Shown: positions 25,250 through 32,878 of the stretch, one piece after another
Position numbering within the stretch: position 1 is the stretch's first letter
Layout of the letters: every line of letters starts with the position of its first letter
Assembly (NCBI GenBank): GCA_937925855.1
Contig: CALAMO010000032.1
Span: forward strand, 1-37,170
DNA length: 37,170 nucleotides
Direction of reading: 5' to 3'
Source: an uncultured Thiotrichaceae bacterium
Lineage (GTDB): Bacteria; Pseudomonadota; Gammaproteobacteria; Thiotrichales; Thiotrichaceae
Position numbers and translations under genes: made by a program
The notes under the pieces: generated by a model
Databases searched by the model: none
The model's input: only the letters and a program-made list of their open reading frames with translations
What the model was told of the DNA's origin: nothing

Positions 25250-25522
25250 CGGTTGCCTGAGATGCACAATATGCAGTATTTCTACGGTGCTGTCTGAAGG
25301 CACATGGTAAAAAGCGGTGTAGCCTTTGTGGCTATGCTTTCTAATACCTTTTGCTTTGTTGTGTAATGCCCCGCCGTTGGGAAAGACTGATAGGGTGTTG
25401 TCAAAATGCTCTTTCAACTCGTCCAGAAAAGACAGCGCATTTTCCAAGCTGTCGTTGGCGATGTAGCTGAAAATTTCTTCCAGGTCTTGTCGTGCACTTT
25501 CCGTATACCGGACGTCGTACAT
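25223..25522 (-). CDS. parE: ParE-type toxin
   Basis: A 99-aa member of the RelE/ParE superfamily: VRYTESARQDLEEIFSYIAN at the N-terminus, ENALSFLDELKEHFDNTLSVFP in the middle, and the C-terminal strand HKGYTAFYHV followed by VEILHIVHLRQ. It is expected to inhibit DNA gyrase if it is a true ParE; some members differ. It lies 2 nt downstream of parD, the normal antitoxin-toxin order, and looks intact. Its 3' end overlaps the convergent VapB-like gene. Confidence 0.9.
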   Translation of the reverse strand: MYDVRYTESARQDLEEIFSYIANDSLENALSFLDELKEHFDNTLSVFPNGGALHNKAKGIRKHSHKGYTAFYHVPSDSTVEILHIVHLRQPLSVRGINF

Positions 25523-25524
25523 GT

Positions 25525-25770
25525 TTAGCTGTACTTTTTGATGAGATTAGCTTTAACACTGTCAAAGCATTCATCAGATGACATAGTGCGCCCGGCATCT
25601 GAGTCTGCTAAACCACGTTCAATGCCTGCCTCAATGCTAGTTTCCAGATCTTGTTCCCGCAGGGCGCGTAAACCGGCACGAATAACCTCGCTGGCTGAGG
25701 CATACATGCCACTATCAACTTTGGCTTTGATATAATTTTCCAGTGGTGGCGTCAGAGATACATTCATCAT
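25525..25770 (-). CDS. parD: ParD-type RHH antitoxin
   Basis: An 81-aa antitoxin. RHH domain at residues ~1-45 (VSLTPPLENYIKAKVDSGMY, ASEVIRAGLRAL), then the ParE-binding tail. AAAGG precedes two adjacent ATGs (25770 and 25767); either could be used. A -10-like TATACT lies on the minus strand at 25800-25805. It binds ParE and represses its own promoter by family. The C-terminal 34 residues share 26 identities with the orphan antitoxin at 21843. Confidence 0.92.
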   Translation of the reverse strand: MMNVSLTPPLENYIKAKVDSGMYASASEVIRAGLRALREQDLETSIEAGIERGLADSDAGRTMSSDECFDSVKANLIKKYS

Positions 25771-25817
25771 TATGACCTTTGTGTACGGTAGTTGATAACA
25801 GTATATGCTATTTGTTG

Positions 25818-27257
25818 TTATTGTTGCACGCCCACTTCGCGCAACAAATACGGATCATCAAAATGCCGCATGCCAATAAAACTAATCGCATGCTCCCCAA
25901 AGCGCCGCACCGCTCCCGGATTTCTAACGCCCATTGGCCAGAAAAACCAGCGTTCCGTGCGTTCTGACTGTGGTACATAACCCGCTCGGTTAAAGGCTGG
26001 CAACCGTAGCAGCTGGTCGAAGCCTTGCAGCTGATAATTGCGTGTACCAGTCTGGATGTCGTTCACCGGCTTCAGATCAATAATCTGATGCGTATCCCGG
26101 CTAAGATAAACCCGCATTTGCCGAGCCGCCCTGATGTATTCAACCGTCACCGGTTCGCTGTTGTCTGCTTCTTTCGCCTGAAACGGCGTGCCTTCCGGTA
26201 AAAATAAGCGATACCAACAGCCACACAAATGAATGCTATCATAAGCCAGAATGTTCTGTGTGGCATCAAGATGCACCCGGAAAATCACGGCATCATGTTT
26301 GCCCGCCACCCAATCAAATGTACTTAGGGCAGGGCGCTCAGTAAACCAAATGATGTAATTCAGCTGGGTGGTGATCTGATCGCGCCAGCGGCCAAAAGAT
26401 AAGTGGGTGTAGGTGGTCTGTTTGTTGGTATCGACACTGATTTTGTCTGCCTGGCGATAAGGCGTGCCCGGTATGTTGGCGCTGGATTGGCTGTCGATTA
26501 GCCAGCTGGGGGCGTGTTGTGTGAATAAGCGCTGTTGTTCCTGTCTATTGAGCAGTGGAATATTAAGCGCATCCTTGCGTGGTTTTATGACGTGCTGTGT
26601 TTGGGTTTTACCCGTTTGATGCGGCGCATAAATTGTCCATGGTTTGCCCTCTGTTTTGCCCCATTGTTCCTGTAACTCATGCTGCTCATTGATGACACCC
26701 CAGCGAAAAGGGATAGCGGCCAATGGGTATAAACCCAGTATGCGTTGCAGGGTGGAGTAGCTGGTGGCCACATCGAGTTGATGTCGCCATTGTTGTGTTG
26801 TGCTGGCTGGCGTGAGTAGTTGTGCGGCAAGTAATTGTCTGGCACAGCGCTGGACAAAGGCGGCGGGTGTGGTTGTTATTTTCTGCCGGGTTTGCCAGTT
26901 TTTAAGGTGCGCGCCGGGGATTTGCTGGATTTCAATGGTGAGACCATTGATCGCACGCCGATTCATGCGCTGTAGTAAAGCGTTGAGCTGAGGCTTGCTG
27001 AGGGCTTGCTGCTGGAAGCTGTGCAGGAACCGGTTATTACGCAGCCAGGGCGTGCCGGGAATGCGTTGGTCGCTGAGAGTGCCAGCATGTTCGTGCGCCA
27101 GCTGATTTAGTTGTGTGAGTGCGGGGAGGCAGCTGGTTTGTTGATTGACTAACAGTGGTGGTGGCGTTGTGGTTGTGCAAGCTGATACCAAGAGGCTGAT
27201 GAGCAGTGCTACCAGGGCTTGCCAGCGGATTAACTTCGGGATTTTGCGGGTAAACAT
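25818..27257 (-). CDS. uncharacterised lipoprotein, 479 aa
   Basis: I do not recognise the family. A lipoprotein signal peptide is clear: hydrophobic ALVALLISLLVSAC with the lipidated Cys27. The residue after it is Thr, so outer-membrane targeting is likely. The mature protein is large, rich in Gln, Arg and aromatic residues, with several WF/FW motifs (IIWFTERPALSTFDW, ERWFFWPMGVRNPG) and one Cys pair (HLCGCWYR). It begins 6 nt after the Lrp-type regulator stop, suggesting an operon with it. There is no obvious ribosome binding site, consistent with coupling. It is probably an envelope protein; no enzymatic motif was seen. Confidence 0.78.
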   Translation of the reverse strand: MFTRKIPKLIRWQALVALLISLLVSACTTTTPPPLLVNQQTSCLPALTQLNQLAHEHAGTLSDQRIPGTPWLRNNRFLHSFQQQALSKPQLNALLQRMNRRAINGLTIEIQQIPGAHLKNWQTRQKITTTPAAFVQRCARQLLAAQLLTPASTTQQWRHQLDVATSYSTLQRILGLYPLAAIPFRWGVINEQHELQEQWGKTEGKPWTIYAPHQTGKTQTQHVIKPRKDALNIPLLNRQEQQRLFTQHAPSWLIDSQSSANIPGTPYRQADKISVDTNKQTTYTHLSFGRWRDQITTQLNYIIWFTERPALSTFDWVAGKHDAVIFRVHLDATQNILAYDSIHLCGCWYRLFLPEGTPFQAKEADNSEPVTVEYIRAARQMRVYLSRDTHQIIDLKPVNDIQTGTRNYQLQGFDQLLRLPAFNRAGYVPQSERTERWFFWPMGVRNPGAVRRFGEHAISFIGMRHFDDPYLLREVGVQQ

Positions 27258-27263
27258 CAGGCG

Positions 27264-27722
27264 CTAAATTTTCAGTGCGGTGGTTTCTTTTATATTTTCC
27301 ATGACCAGCATAGACGTGACATTATGCAGCTCAACCTTGGCGATTAGCTTTTTATACAGCTCATCATAGGCTTTAGTCGACGTCAGCCGCACCTTGAGTA
27401 AATAATCTACCTCGCCCGCCAACCGATGGGCTTCCAGAATTTCTGGGAGGGTCTCTATGGCTGCTCTAAAGTCAGTCAGCCATTGCTCGGAGTGGCGGTC
27501 TGTCTTGACGGCGATAAAGAAAGTCTCATTGAGGCCCAGCTTGTCCGCATCCAACACGGCTATCTCGCGTTTAATCACTCCCGCCGTCTTCAGTTTTTTG
27601 ATGCGTGTCCAAACCGGCGACTTGCTGGAGCCGACCGTGCGTGCGATTTGTTCTAAAGGCTGGCTGGTATCCTGTTGAAGGGTGCGGAGAATTTTTCGAT
27701 CCAGTTCGTCTATTGGAAACAT
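27264..27722 (-). CDS. Lrp/AsnC family transcriptional regulator
   Basis: A 152-aa regulator. The frame runs back to 27968, but the ATG at 27722 has AGGA 8 nt upstream and starts the conserved FPIDELDRKILRTLQQDTSQ. The N-terminal winged helix is at residues ~5-65 (TVGSSKSPVWTRIKKLKTAG), followed by a RAM/Lrp ligand-binding domain (IETLPEILEAHRLAGEVDYL, then TSMLVMENIKETTAL). It diverges from the sulfite-reductase operon, with a perfect 18-bp palindrome between the two. It is the likely local regulator of that operon; the effector is unknown. Confidence 0.92.
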   Translation of the reverse strand: MFPIDELDRKILRTLQQDTSQPLEQIARTVGSSKSPVWTRIKKLKTAGVIKREIAVLDADKLGLNETFFIAVKTDRHSEQWLTDFRAAIETLPEILEAHRLAGEVDYLLKVRLTSTKAYDELYKKLIAKVELHNVTSMLVMENIKETTALKI

Positions 27723-27821
27723 GGTGCTTTCCTGCTTAGCTTGTTTGGGAAAAAGTATCTGTTTGAGTGTTAATTTTACCATTAAATTCTTACTTTTTCC
27801 TTTGATATATGATTTAAGAGG

Positions 27822-27839
27822 AAAATATTCTAATATTTT
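27822..27839. promoter_or_regulatory. 18-bp palindrome, candidate operator for the Lrp-type regulator
   Basis: AAAATATT (27822-27829), spacer CT, AATATTTT (27832-27839), a perfect inverted repeat in the divergent intergenic region, 33 bp before the ATG at 27873. It is AT-rich like Lrp-family sites. A -10-like TATGAT lies at 27808-27813, so binding would overlap the start region of the sulfite operon. Confidence 0.55.
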
Positions 27840-27872
27840 ACCTATTGAAGGATGCCTACAGGAAGGCGCGAA

Positions 27873-28187
27873 ATGGCTAAACAAAAGTACCAACACTATG
27901 ACCGGGTTCTGAGCGCTAATGATTTGCGCTCTGGAGATGTGGTGTTCTGGGGTGCGCAGGGTTGGCAAAAAGACGTTGCCAAGGCTGCGCTCCTTCAGGG
28001 GGGGGCGCCCGCTGATGCGCTGCTAGCACTTGGTGAGCAGGCGGAGACGGATAATATTGTCGTGGGCAGTTATCTGGTAGCCGTTGAGACTCATGCCGGT
28101 CGGCGCTCAGCGGTTGAGCTGCGGGAGCGGGTACGTCTGTCTGGGCCGCCGATTTTGAACGCCGTTGACGTGCGGGTGGCTGCCTAA
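27873..28187 (+). CDS. DUF2849 family protein
   Basis: A 104-aa protein resembling the DUF2849 proteins encoded next to sulfite reductase. It has the typical VLSANDLRSGDVVFWGAQGW at the N-terminus and VVGSYLVAVE followed by LRERVRLSGPP. AGGAAGG precedes the ATG at 27873; the upstream ATG at 27852 lacks room for a ribosome binding site. The stop codon overlaps the cysI start (TAATG). The family is a conserved accessory of the sulfite-reduction operon; biochemical role unknown. Confidence 0.85.
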   Translation: MAKQKYQHYDRVLSANDLRSGDVVFWGAQGWQKDVAKAALLQGGAPADALLALGEQAETDNIVVGSYLVAVETHAGRRSAVELRERVRLSGPPILNAVDVRVAA

Positions 28188-29839
28188 TGTATCGCTATAA
28201 CGAACATGACTCAGCCTTTGTGCAAGCGCGTGCCGCCGAATTTCGCGATCAGGTGAGTCGCCGTTTGACCGGTAAGCTGTCTGAAGACGAGTTTAGGCCG
28301 CTGCGCCTAATGAATGGCCTTTATTTGCAGCTGCACGCCTATATGCTGCGCGTCGCGATTCCTTATGGCGTGCTGTCAGCCGAGCAGCTGCGCACGCTGG
28401 CGCTGTTGGCACGACGTTATGATCGCGGTTATGGGCATTTCACCACGCGCCAGAATATTCAGTATAACTGGCCGAAGCTGGAAGACGTGCCGGATATGCT
28501 GGATCAGCTGGCCGCAGTCGGGATGCATGCGATCCAAACCTCAGGCAACTGTATTCGTAATGTCACCAGTGATCCATTTGCCGGTGTGGCAGCGGATGAA
28601 AACATTGATCCACGCCCCACTGCGGAGCTATTGCGCCAATGGTCATCGTTACATCCTGAATTTGCTTATCTGCCGCGCAAGTTTAAGTTCGCGGTGACGG
28701 GGGCGGCAGAGGATCGTGCTGCGATAAAGCTGCATGATATTGGCTTACAGGTTAAAGCCGACCCTCAGGGGGCGCCGCTTTATAACATCTGGGTCGGCGG
28801 GGGGCAGGGGCGTACGCCACGGGTGGCGCAACTGATTTATAACGATGTTCAGCTGAATGATTTATTGCCAACGCTGGATAGTATGCTGCGCGTCTATAAT
28901 CTTGAAGGCAGACGCGACAATAAATATAAGGCCCGCATTAAGATTCTGATTGCTGAGAAGGGACTGGATGAATACCGCGCGGCGGTTGATGCGGATAGGG
29001 CAGCGGCGCAATCTGGGGCGGCGGCAGAAGATTTCGTTGGAATCGAGGCGCTGTATGATCGCATTGCTGCACAATTTATCACCGCGCCGCTGCCCGTCCG
29101 AGATGATAGGCCGCTGCCCTTTGGTGATGATGCTTTTTCAGATTGGGTGCGCACGAATATTGCTGCCCATAAAGCGGCGGGCTATGCCATTGTTTCTATT
29201 TCGCTGAAGCCGCCGGGTGGCGTCCCTGGCGATGCGACGGATCAGCAAATGGAGCATATCGCTGATTTGGCGGAGCGTTATTCAGCCGGCGAAGTGCGAG
29301 TAACCCATCGACAAAACCTAGTATTGCCCCATGTGGCGATTGATGATTTGCGCAGTCTTTATGCGGCCCTGGTTGAAATTGGCTTTGAAACACCCAATAT
29401 CGGTCAGGCCTCAGACATTATTGCCTGCCCCGGCTTGGATTACTGCTCGCTGGCAACGGCGCGCTCTATCCCAGTTGCACAGGTCTTGAGTCAGCGCCTG
29501 CGTGCGCGTGAAGCGCAGGACGCACTGGGGCCGATGAGTCTGAATATTTCCGGCTGTATTAATGCCTGTGGTCATCATCATGTCGCCAATATTGGCATTC
29601 TCGGGCTAAATCGGGCGGAAAAGGAAAACTATCAGATTACGCTCGGCGGGCGCAGTGATGCGCAGGCAGTGATTGGTGATGTGATGGGGCCGGGTTTTAC
29701 CCAGGATGAGGTGCCCGCTGCGATTGATCGCGTGTTGGATTGTTATTTGCAACAGCGTAAAGCGGGCGAGCGCTTTGCTGACACTTATCAGCGGGTGGGT
29801 AAAGCGGTATTCAAAGGAGCACTCTATGTGGAGTCTTAA
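28187..29839 (+). CDS. cysI: sulfite reductase, siroheme-[4Fe-4S] subunit
   Basis: A 550-aa nitrite/sulfite reductase-type hemoprotein. Both repeats are visible: GHFTTRQNIQYNW with SGNCIRNVTSDPFAG, and RVTHRQNLVLPHV. The cluster-binding Cys motifs are at C414-x5-C420 (ACPGLDYCSLA) and C457-x3-C461 (SGCINACGHHH). It reduces sulfite to sulfide for cysteine synthesis. There is no cysJ nearby: electrons probably come from ferredoxin or the Fpr-like protein encoded downstream. Length and operon neighbours (DUF2849, DUF934) point to the assimilatory enzyme rather than nitrite reductase. Confidence 0.93.
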   Translation: MYRYNEHDSAFVQARAAEFRDQVSRRLTGKLSEDEFRPLRLMNGLYLQLHAYMLRVAIPYGVLSAEQLRTLALLARRYDRGYGHFTTRQNIQYNWPKLEDVPDMLDQLAAVGMHAIQTSGNCIRNVTSDPFAGVAADENIDPRPTAELLRQWSSLHPEFAYLPRKFKFAVTGAAEDRAAIKLHDIGLQVKADPQGAPLYNIWVGGGQGRTPRVAQLIYNDVQLNDLLPTLDSMLRVYNLEGRRDNKYKARIKILIAEKGLDEYRAAVDADRAAAQSGAAAEDFVGIEALYDRIAAQFITAPLPVRDDRPLPFGDDAFSDWVRTNIAAHKAAGYAIVSISLKPPGGVPGDATDQQMEHIADLAERYSAGEVRVTHRQNLVLPHVAIDDLRSLYAALVEIGFETPNIGQASDIIACPGLDYCSLATARSIPVAQVLSQRLRAREAQDALGPMSLNISGCINACGHHHVANIGILGLNRAEKENYQITLGGRSDAQAVIGDVMGPGFTQDEVPAAIDRVLDCYLQQRKAGERFADTYQRVGKAVFKGALYVES

Positions 29840-30209
29840 AGCAGATGGTGCTTTCGCGCAGCGTGAAGCGCGGATGCAGGCGGATAGCACTGTCATCGTG
29901 TTTGAAAACGGCTGTGGTTTTTCTGAGGCAACCTTGATGCGGCGAGCTGAACCGAGCGCACATATTGTCGCCACAGGTGACATTATCCCGGATCAGGCGC
30001 GGATGGTCTTCCAGTCCGGTGTCGATGAGATTGTGCTGGATGATGAGCAGTTAGTGCGCTACGGCAGTGAGGCGTGGCAGCATGCCTTGCAGCGTTCTGT
30101 GACCTCGCTGTATGCGGGGCGGAGCGTCTCGCGCCTTAGCGCTAACCTTCCGCTTTGGCTGCGAGACGAAAGCATAACAAACAAGCAGGCCATCGCGGCC
30201 TTCTCTTAA
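29826..30209 (+). CDS. DUF934 family protein
   Basis: A 127-aa protein of the DUF934 family, regularly encoded beside sulfite reductase. Only the region from the ATG at 29826 is coding; it has AAAGGAG 7 nt upstream and overlaps the cysI 3' end by 14 nt. Visible pattern: GDIIPDQARMVFQSGVDEIV, then QRSVTSLYAGRSVS. Role unknown beyond the sulfur-assimilation context. Confidence 0.85.
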   Translation: MWSLKADGAFAQREARMQADSTVIVFENGCGFSEATLMRRAEPSAHIVATGDIIPDQARMVFQSGVDEIVLDDEQLVRYGSEAWQHALQRSVTSLYAGRSVSRLSANLPLWLRDESITNKQAIAAFS

Positions 30210-30237
30210 AAACCGTTAAATTTTAAAAGAAATCATT

Positions 30238-31005
30238 ATGTACCAGGAAACCGTTCTTAATACTCAACATTACACGGATAGTTTGTTTTCGTTTTCAACG
30301 ACTCGTCCCGAGGCGTTCAGATTTCGCTCTGGCGAATTTATTATGCTGGGTCTGAAAGATGAGGAAACCGGTAAACCACTGCTGCGGGCCTATTCGATTG
30401 CCAGTGCAGCCTGGGAAGAGGAGCTGTCGTTTTTCTCCATTAAGGTGCCGAATGGCCCGCTAACTTCGCGTTTGCAGAATATTACTGCGGGTGATCAGAT
30501 TATTTTGAGTAAAAAGCCGACGGGTACCCTAGTGTTAGATGCGCTGACCCCGGCTAAAACACTGTACCTGGTTTCGACTGGTACCGGGATTGCGCCGTTT
30601 GCCAGTCTGGTGCGTGATCCTGACTTGTACGAGCGTTTTGAACGCATCGTGCTGACGCATAGCTGCCGCACGGTGGCTGAGCTGGATTACGGTAAAGCGC
30701 TGGTGCAGGATTTGTACTCAAATGAGTTTCTGGGTGAGCTGGCACAGCAGCAGTTGATTCACTATACCTCGACTACCCGTGAGCCGTCACAACGCAACGG
30801 GCGGATTACCGACCTGATTGAGAGTGGACAGGTCTTTGCTGATCTGGGATTGCCGCCGTTATCCCCGGAAAATGACCGGGTGATGATCTGTGGCTCAAAA
30901 GCGATGTTGAATGATACTAAGGCGCTTTGTGAGGCGGCGGGTATGGTAGAAGGGTCGTTGTCTAAGCCCGGTGATTTTGTGATTGAGCGGGCGTTTGTGG
31001 ATTAA
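30238..31005 (+). CDS. fpr: ferredoxin--NADP+ reductase
   Basis: A 255-aa flavoprotein. FAD-binding RAYSIAS (about residues 44-50), the phosphate and NADP loop STGTGIAPFASLVRD (about 112-126), and the C-terminal RVMICGSKAMLNDTKA with terminal ERAFVD. It matches bacterial subclass I Fpr proteins. It transfers electrons between NADPH and ferredoxin or flavodoxin. Located 28 nt after the DUF934 gene on the same strand, it is a plausible electron donor chain for CysI. No terminator is visible after it. Confidence 0.92.
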   Translation: MYQETVLNTQHYTDSLFSFSTTRPEAFRFRSGEFIMLGLKDEETGKPLLRAYSIASAAWEEELSFFSIKVPNGPLTSRLQNITAGDQIILSKKPTGTLVLDALTPAKTLYLVSTGTGIAPFASLVRDPDLYERFERIVLTHSCRTVAELDYGKALVQDLYSNEFLGELAQQQLIHYTSTTREPSQRNGRITDLIESGQVFADLGLPPLSPENDRVMICGSKAMLNDTKALCEAAGMVEGSLSKPGDFVIERAFVD

Positions 31006-31034
31006 ACTATTATTGAGAGGGTAATGACTTCTAA

Positions 31035-31229
31035 TCGGCACCTGCGATTTGTATGGAAATCCTTTCGCCGTCCAATACGGTAAAAGAAATGCAGGACAAG
31101 GTGTTGTTGTATCTGGCGAAAGGCGCGAAAGAAGTCTGGCTGGTAAGTGAGAGCGGTAAGACGGTTATTTATCAGGCGCAGGGCGAGGTTAGCGAATCTG
31201 CTTTTGTTAAACGGGTGAGTCCGGTTTAG
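31035..31229 (+). pseudogene. remnant of a Uma2/DUF820 family gene, C-terminal part
   Basis: Reading from 31035 after a TAA at 31032-31034 gives SAPAICMEILSPSN, then MQDKVLLYLAKGAKEVWLV and a stop at 31227. This is the C-terminal third of Uma2/DUF820 putative endonuclease-fold proteins (family pattern PDICVEILSPSN...GAKEVWLV). The 5' part is missing and no intact gene lies upstream. It could still be a 58-aa protein from ATG 31053, but no ribosome binding site supports that. Confidence 0.7.
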
Positions 31230-31234
31230 GTTGT

Positions 31235-31303
31235 TCAATAATGATGCTTGGCCTGAATAATAGTGATGCTATCTTCAGATACTTTATACACTAGTCGGTG
31301 CTT
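31235..31303 (-). pseudogene. remnant of a YoeB/Txe-type toxin, extreme C-terminus
   Basis: Minus-strand reading ends KHRLVYKVSEDSITIIQAKH-HY-stop, matching the C-terminal strand pair of YoeB/Txe toxins (HRLVYxV...CxYHY). A stop codon lies four codons upstream in this frame, and only ~22 residues remain, so the gene is broken. The surrounding ~130 bp up to 31363 hold no recognisable antitoxin. Confidence 0.65.
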
Positions 31304-31363
31304 TTTTGTTTAAGCAATGCAAGTAACGACTCGAAGCGCTGGTCATACAGTTATGGTATTTGT

Positions 31364-31891
31364 TTAAATTCCTGCATGCCTGAGTCGATAGATTATGCCA
31401 ATAATTCCTTTCGAGCCTATGGCAAACCACAAGCCGAGTAGTGGTTTGAGTAGCAGGCTCAATAGATAGACAGTGTTACTAAATGTATCTTTATAGTCAG
31501 GTGTTGGTTCAAATATAAAAGCCAGATAGTTGAATAAGGGAACGACAGCACCAAGGATTAGTGCAAAACCAAACAGGGATAACAAGATGCAATGCAACTC
31601 CTTAGCGTTGATCTTTATCAGGATCAGGGTTGTTGTAGCTGGATTTTCAAAATTGAATAAACTGTTAGAAAGTTTCTTTGCACACAGTAGTAAAACGGTT
31701 CCGGCAATGAGCGGGCCGCCCATTACGGCAAGCGAGGAGAGTGCCCAAGAGAACCAGTTGTTGAAGGGTGTAGTCACAAATTTATTGAGCAGTAATATAT
31801 TGAGGCTATTACTCAGAATGCTGAGTGCATAAATAAGGCAGCATAACCCTAACAGTTTTAATGCCAGCTCAGTTACTTCTTGTTTATTCAT
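31364..31891 (-). CDS. small membrane protein, unknown
   Basis: A 175-aa protein with four predicted membrane helices, at about residues 13-35, 45-70, 95-125 and 138-165 (LLGLCCLIYALSILSNSLNI; ALSSLAVMGGPLIAGTVLLL; LLSLFGFALILGAVVPLFNY; SLLLKPLLGLWFAIGSKGII). I do not recognise the family. It lies 9 nt after the nucleoside-type permease gene on the same strand, but its AT-richer composition suggests it is a separate addition to the operon. Confidence 0.7.
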   Translation of the reverse strand: MNKQEVTELALKLLGLCCLIYALSILSNSLNILLLNKFVTTPFNNWFSWALSSLAVMGGPLIAGTVLLLCAKKLSNSLFNFENPATTTLILIKINAKELHCILLSLFGFALILGAVVPLFNYLAFIFEPTPDYKDTFSNTVYLLSLLLKPLLGLWFAIGSKGIIGIIYRLRHAGI

Positions 31892-31900
31892 AAATGGCGC

Positions 31901-32875
31901 CTACCGCTCCTTAACATAAGGCTCACCCCCCGCACGCGGCGGAATCGCCTTACCCACAAACCCCGCCAGAATCACCACCGTCAGAATGTAAGGCAGCGCA
32001 TCCAACAGCTGCAGCTGAACCTTAAACCCTAACACCAGCTCAATCTGATCCGGGCGCAGCGCGATCGCCTGTAGAAAACCAAACAGCAAGCAGGCAAACA
32101 GCGCATACCACGGACGCCATTTCGCAAAGATCAACGCCGCCAGCGCAATAAAGCCACGCCCGGCGGTCATGTCTTTCACAAAGCCCGCCGCCGGTTCAGC
32201 GGTCGCCAGCTGTGCACCAGCAATCCCACACAGCACGCCACAGATAGCAACAGCGGCAAAACGCAGTCCAATAACCGACACACCCGCTGTATCCACTGCT
32301 GACGGATTCTCACCCACGGCACGCAGGCGCAAACCAAAGCGGGTACGGTACAGCACAAACCAGGTCAGCGGCACGGCCAGCATAGCGACATAAACCAGAA
32401 GGGTATGCCCGGAAATCAGCTCATAATAGATCGGGCCAATAATGGGTGTGTCTTGCAATGTTTCGGCAAAGGGCAGGGTAATCGGACTAAAACGTGATTC
32501 GTCGGTCAGCCGGGGGGTTTGCCCGCCCTGACCAAACCAGCTTTGCGCCGCAACCACGGCCATCCCGGCGGCAAAGAAGTTGATCGCAACCCCGGAGATT
32601 AGCTGGTTACCGCGATAAGTAATCGAAGCGAGGCCATGTACAGCTGAAAGGGCTAACGAAGCGCCGATACCAGCCAGCAGACCTACCCAGACGTTACCGG
32701 TGGTATAGGCGATGGCGGCGGACATAAACGCTGAGGCCAGCATCTTGCCTTCCAGTCCAATGTCAAAGATGCCAGCGCGTTCCGAATAAAGCCCGGCGAG
32801 GCAGGCGAGTAATAAAGGTGTCGCCGAGCGTACGGTAGAATCAAGTATGGGGAGCAGTAAAGTTAATAGTTCCAT
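31901..32875 (-). CDS. ABC transporter permease, BMP/nucleoside type (NupQ-like)
   Basis: A 324-aa permease of the BPD_transp_2 family. It is the smaller of two permeases in a BMP-dependent nucleoside importer. Typical signatures: CLAGLYSERAGIFDIGLEGK near the N-terminus, VHGLASITYRGNQLISGVAI, FGLRLRAVGENPSAVDTAGV and AGRGFIALAALIFAKW. Around eight membrane helices. It begins 3 nt after the stop of the partner permease. Ligand by family: nucleosides or purines. Confidence 0.93.
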   Translation of the reverse strand: MELLTLLLPILDSTVRSATPLLLACLAGLYSERAGIFDIGLEGKMLASAFMSAAIAYTTGNVWVGLLAGIGASLALSAVHGLASITYRGNQLISGVAINFFAAGMAVVAAQSWFGQGGQTPRLTDESRFSPITLPFAETLQDTPIIGPIYYELISGHTLLVYVAMLAVPLTWFVLYRTRFGLRLRAVGENPSAVDTAGVSVIGLRFAAVAICGVLCGIAGAQLATAEPAAGFVKDMTAGRGFIALAALIFAKWRPWYALFACLLFGFLQAIALRPDQIELVLGFKVQLQLLDALPYILTVVILAGFVGKAIPPRAGGEPYVKER

Positions 32876-32878
32876 GGT

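Noticed and set aside
27852-27872. ATG at 27852 as start of the DUF2849 gene.
   Set aside because: Its GAAGG is directly adjacent to the ATG, whereas ATG 27873 has AGGAAGG at normal distance and begins the conserved part.
31020-31240. Minus-strand 78-aa frame at 31002-31238 as a gene.
   Set aside because: It lies opposite the Uma2-like remnant, has no family resemblance and no ribosome binding site.
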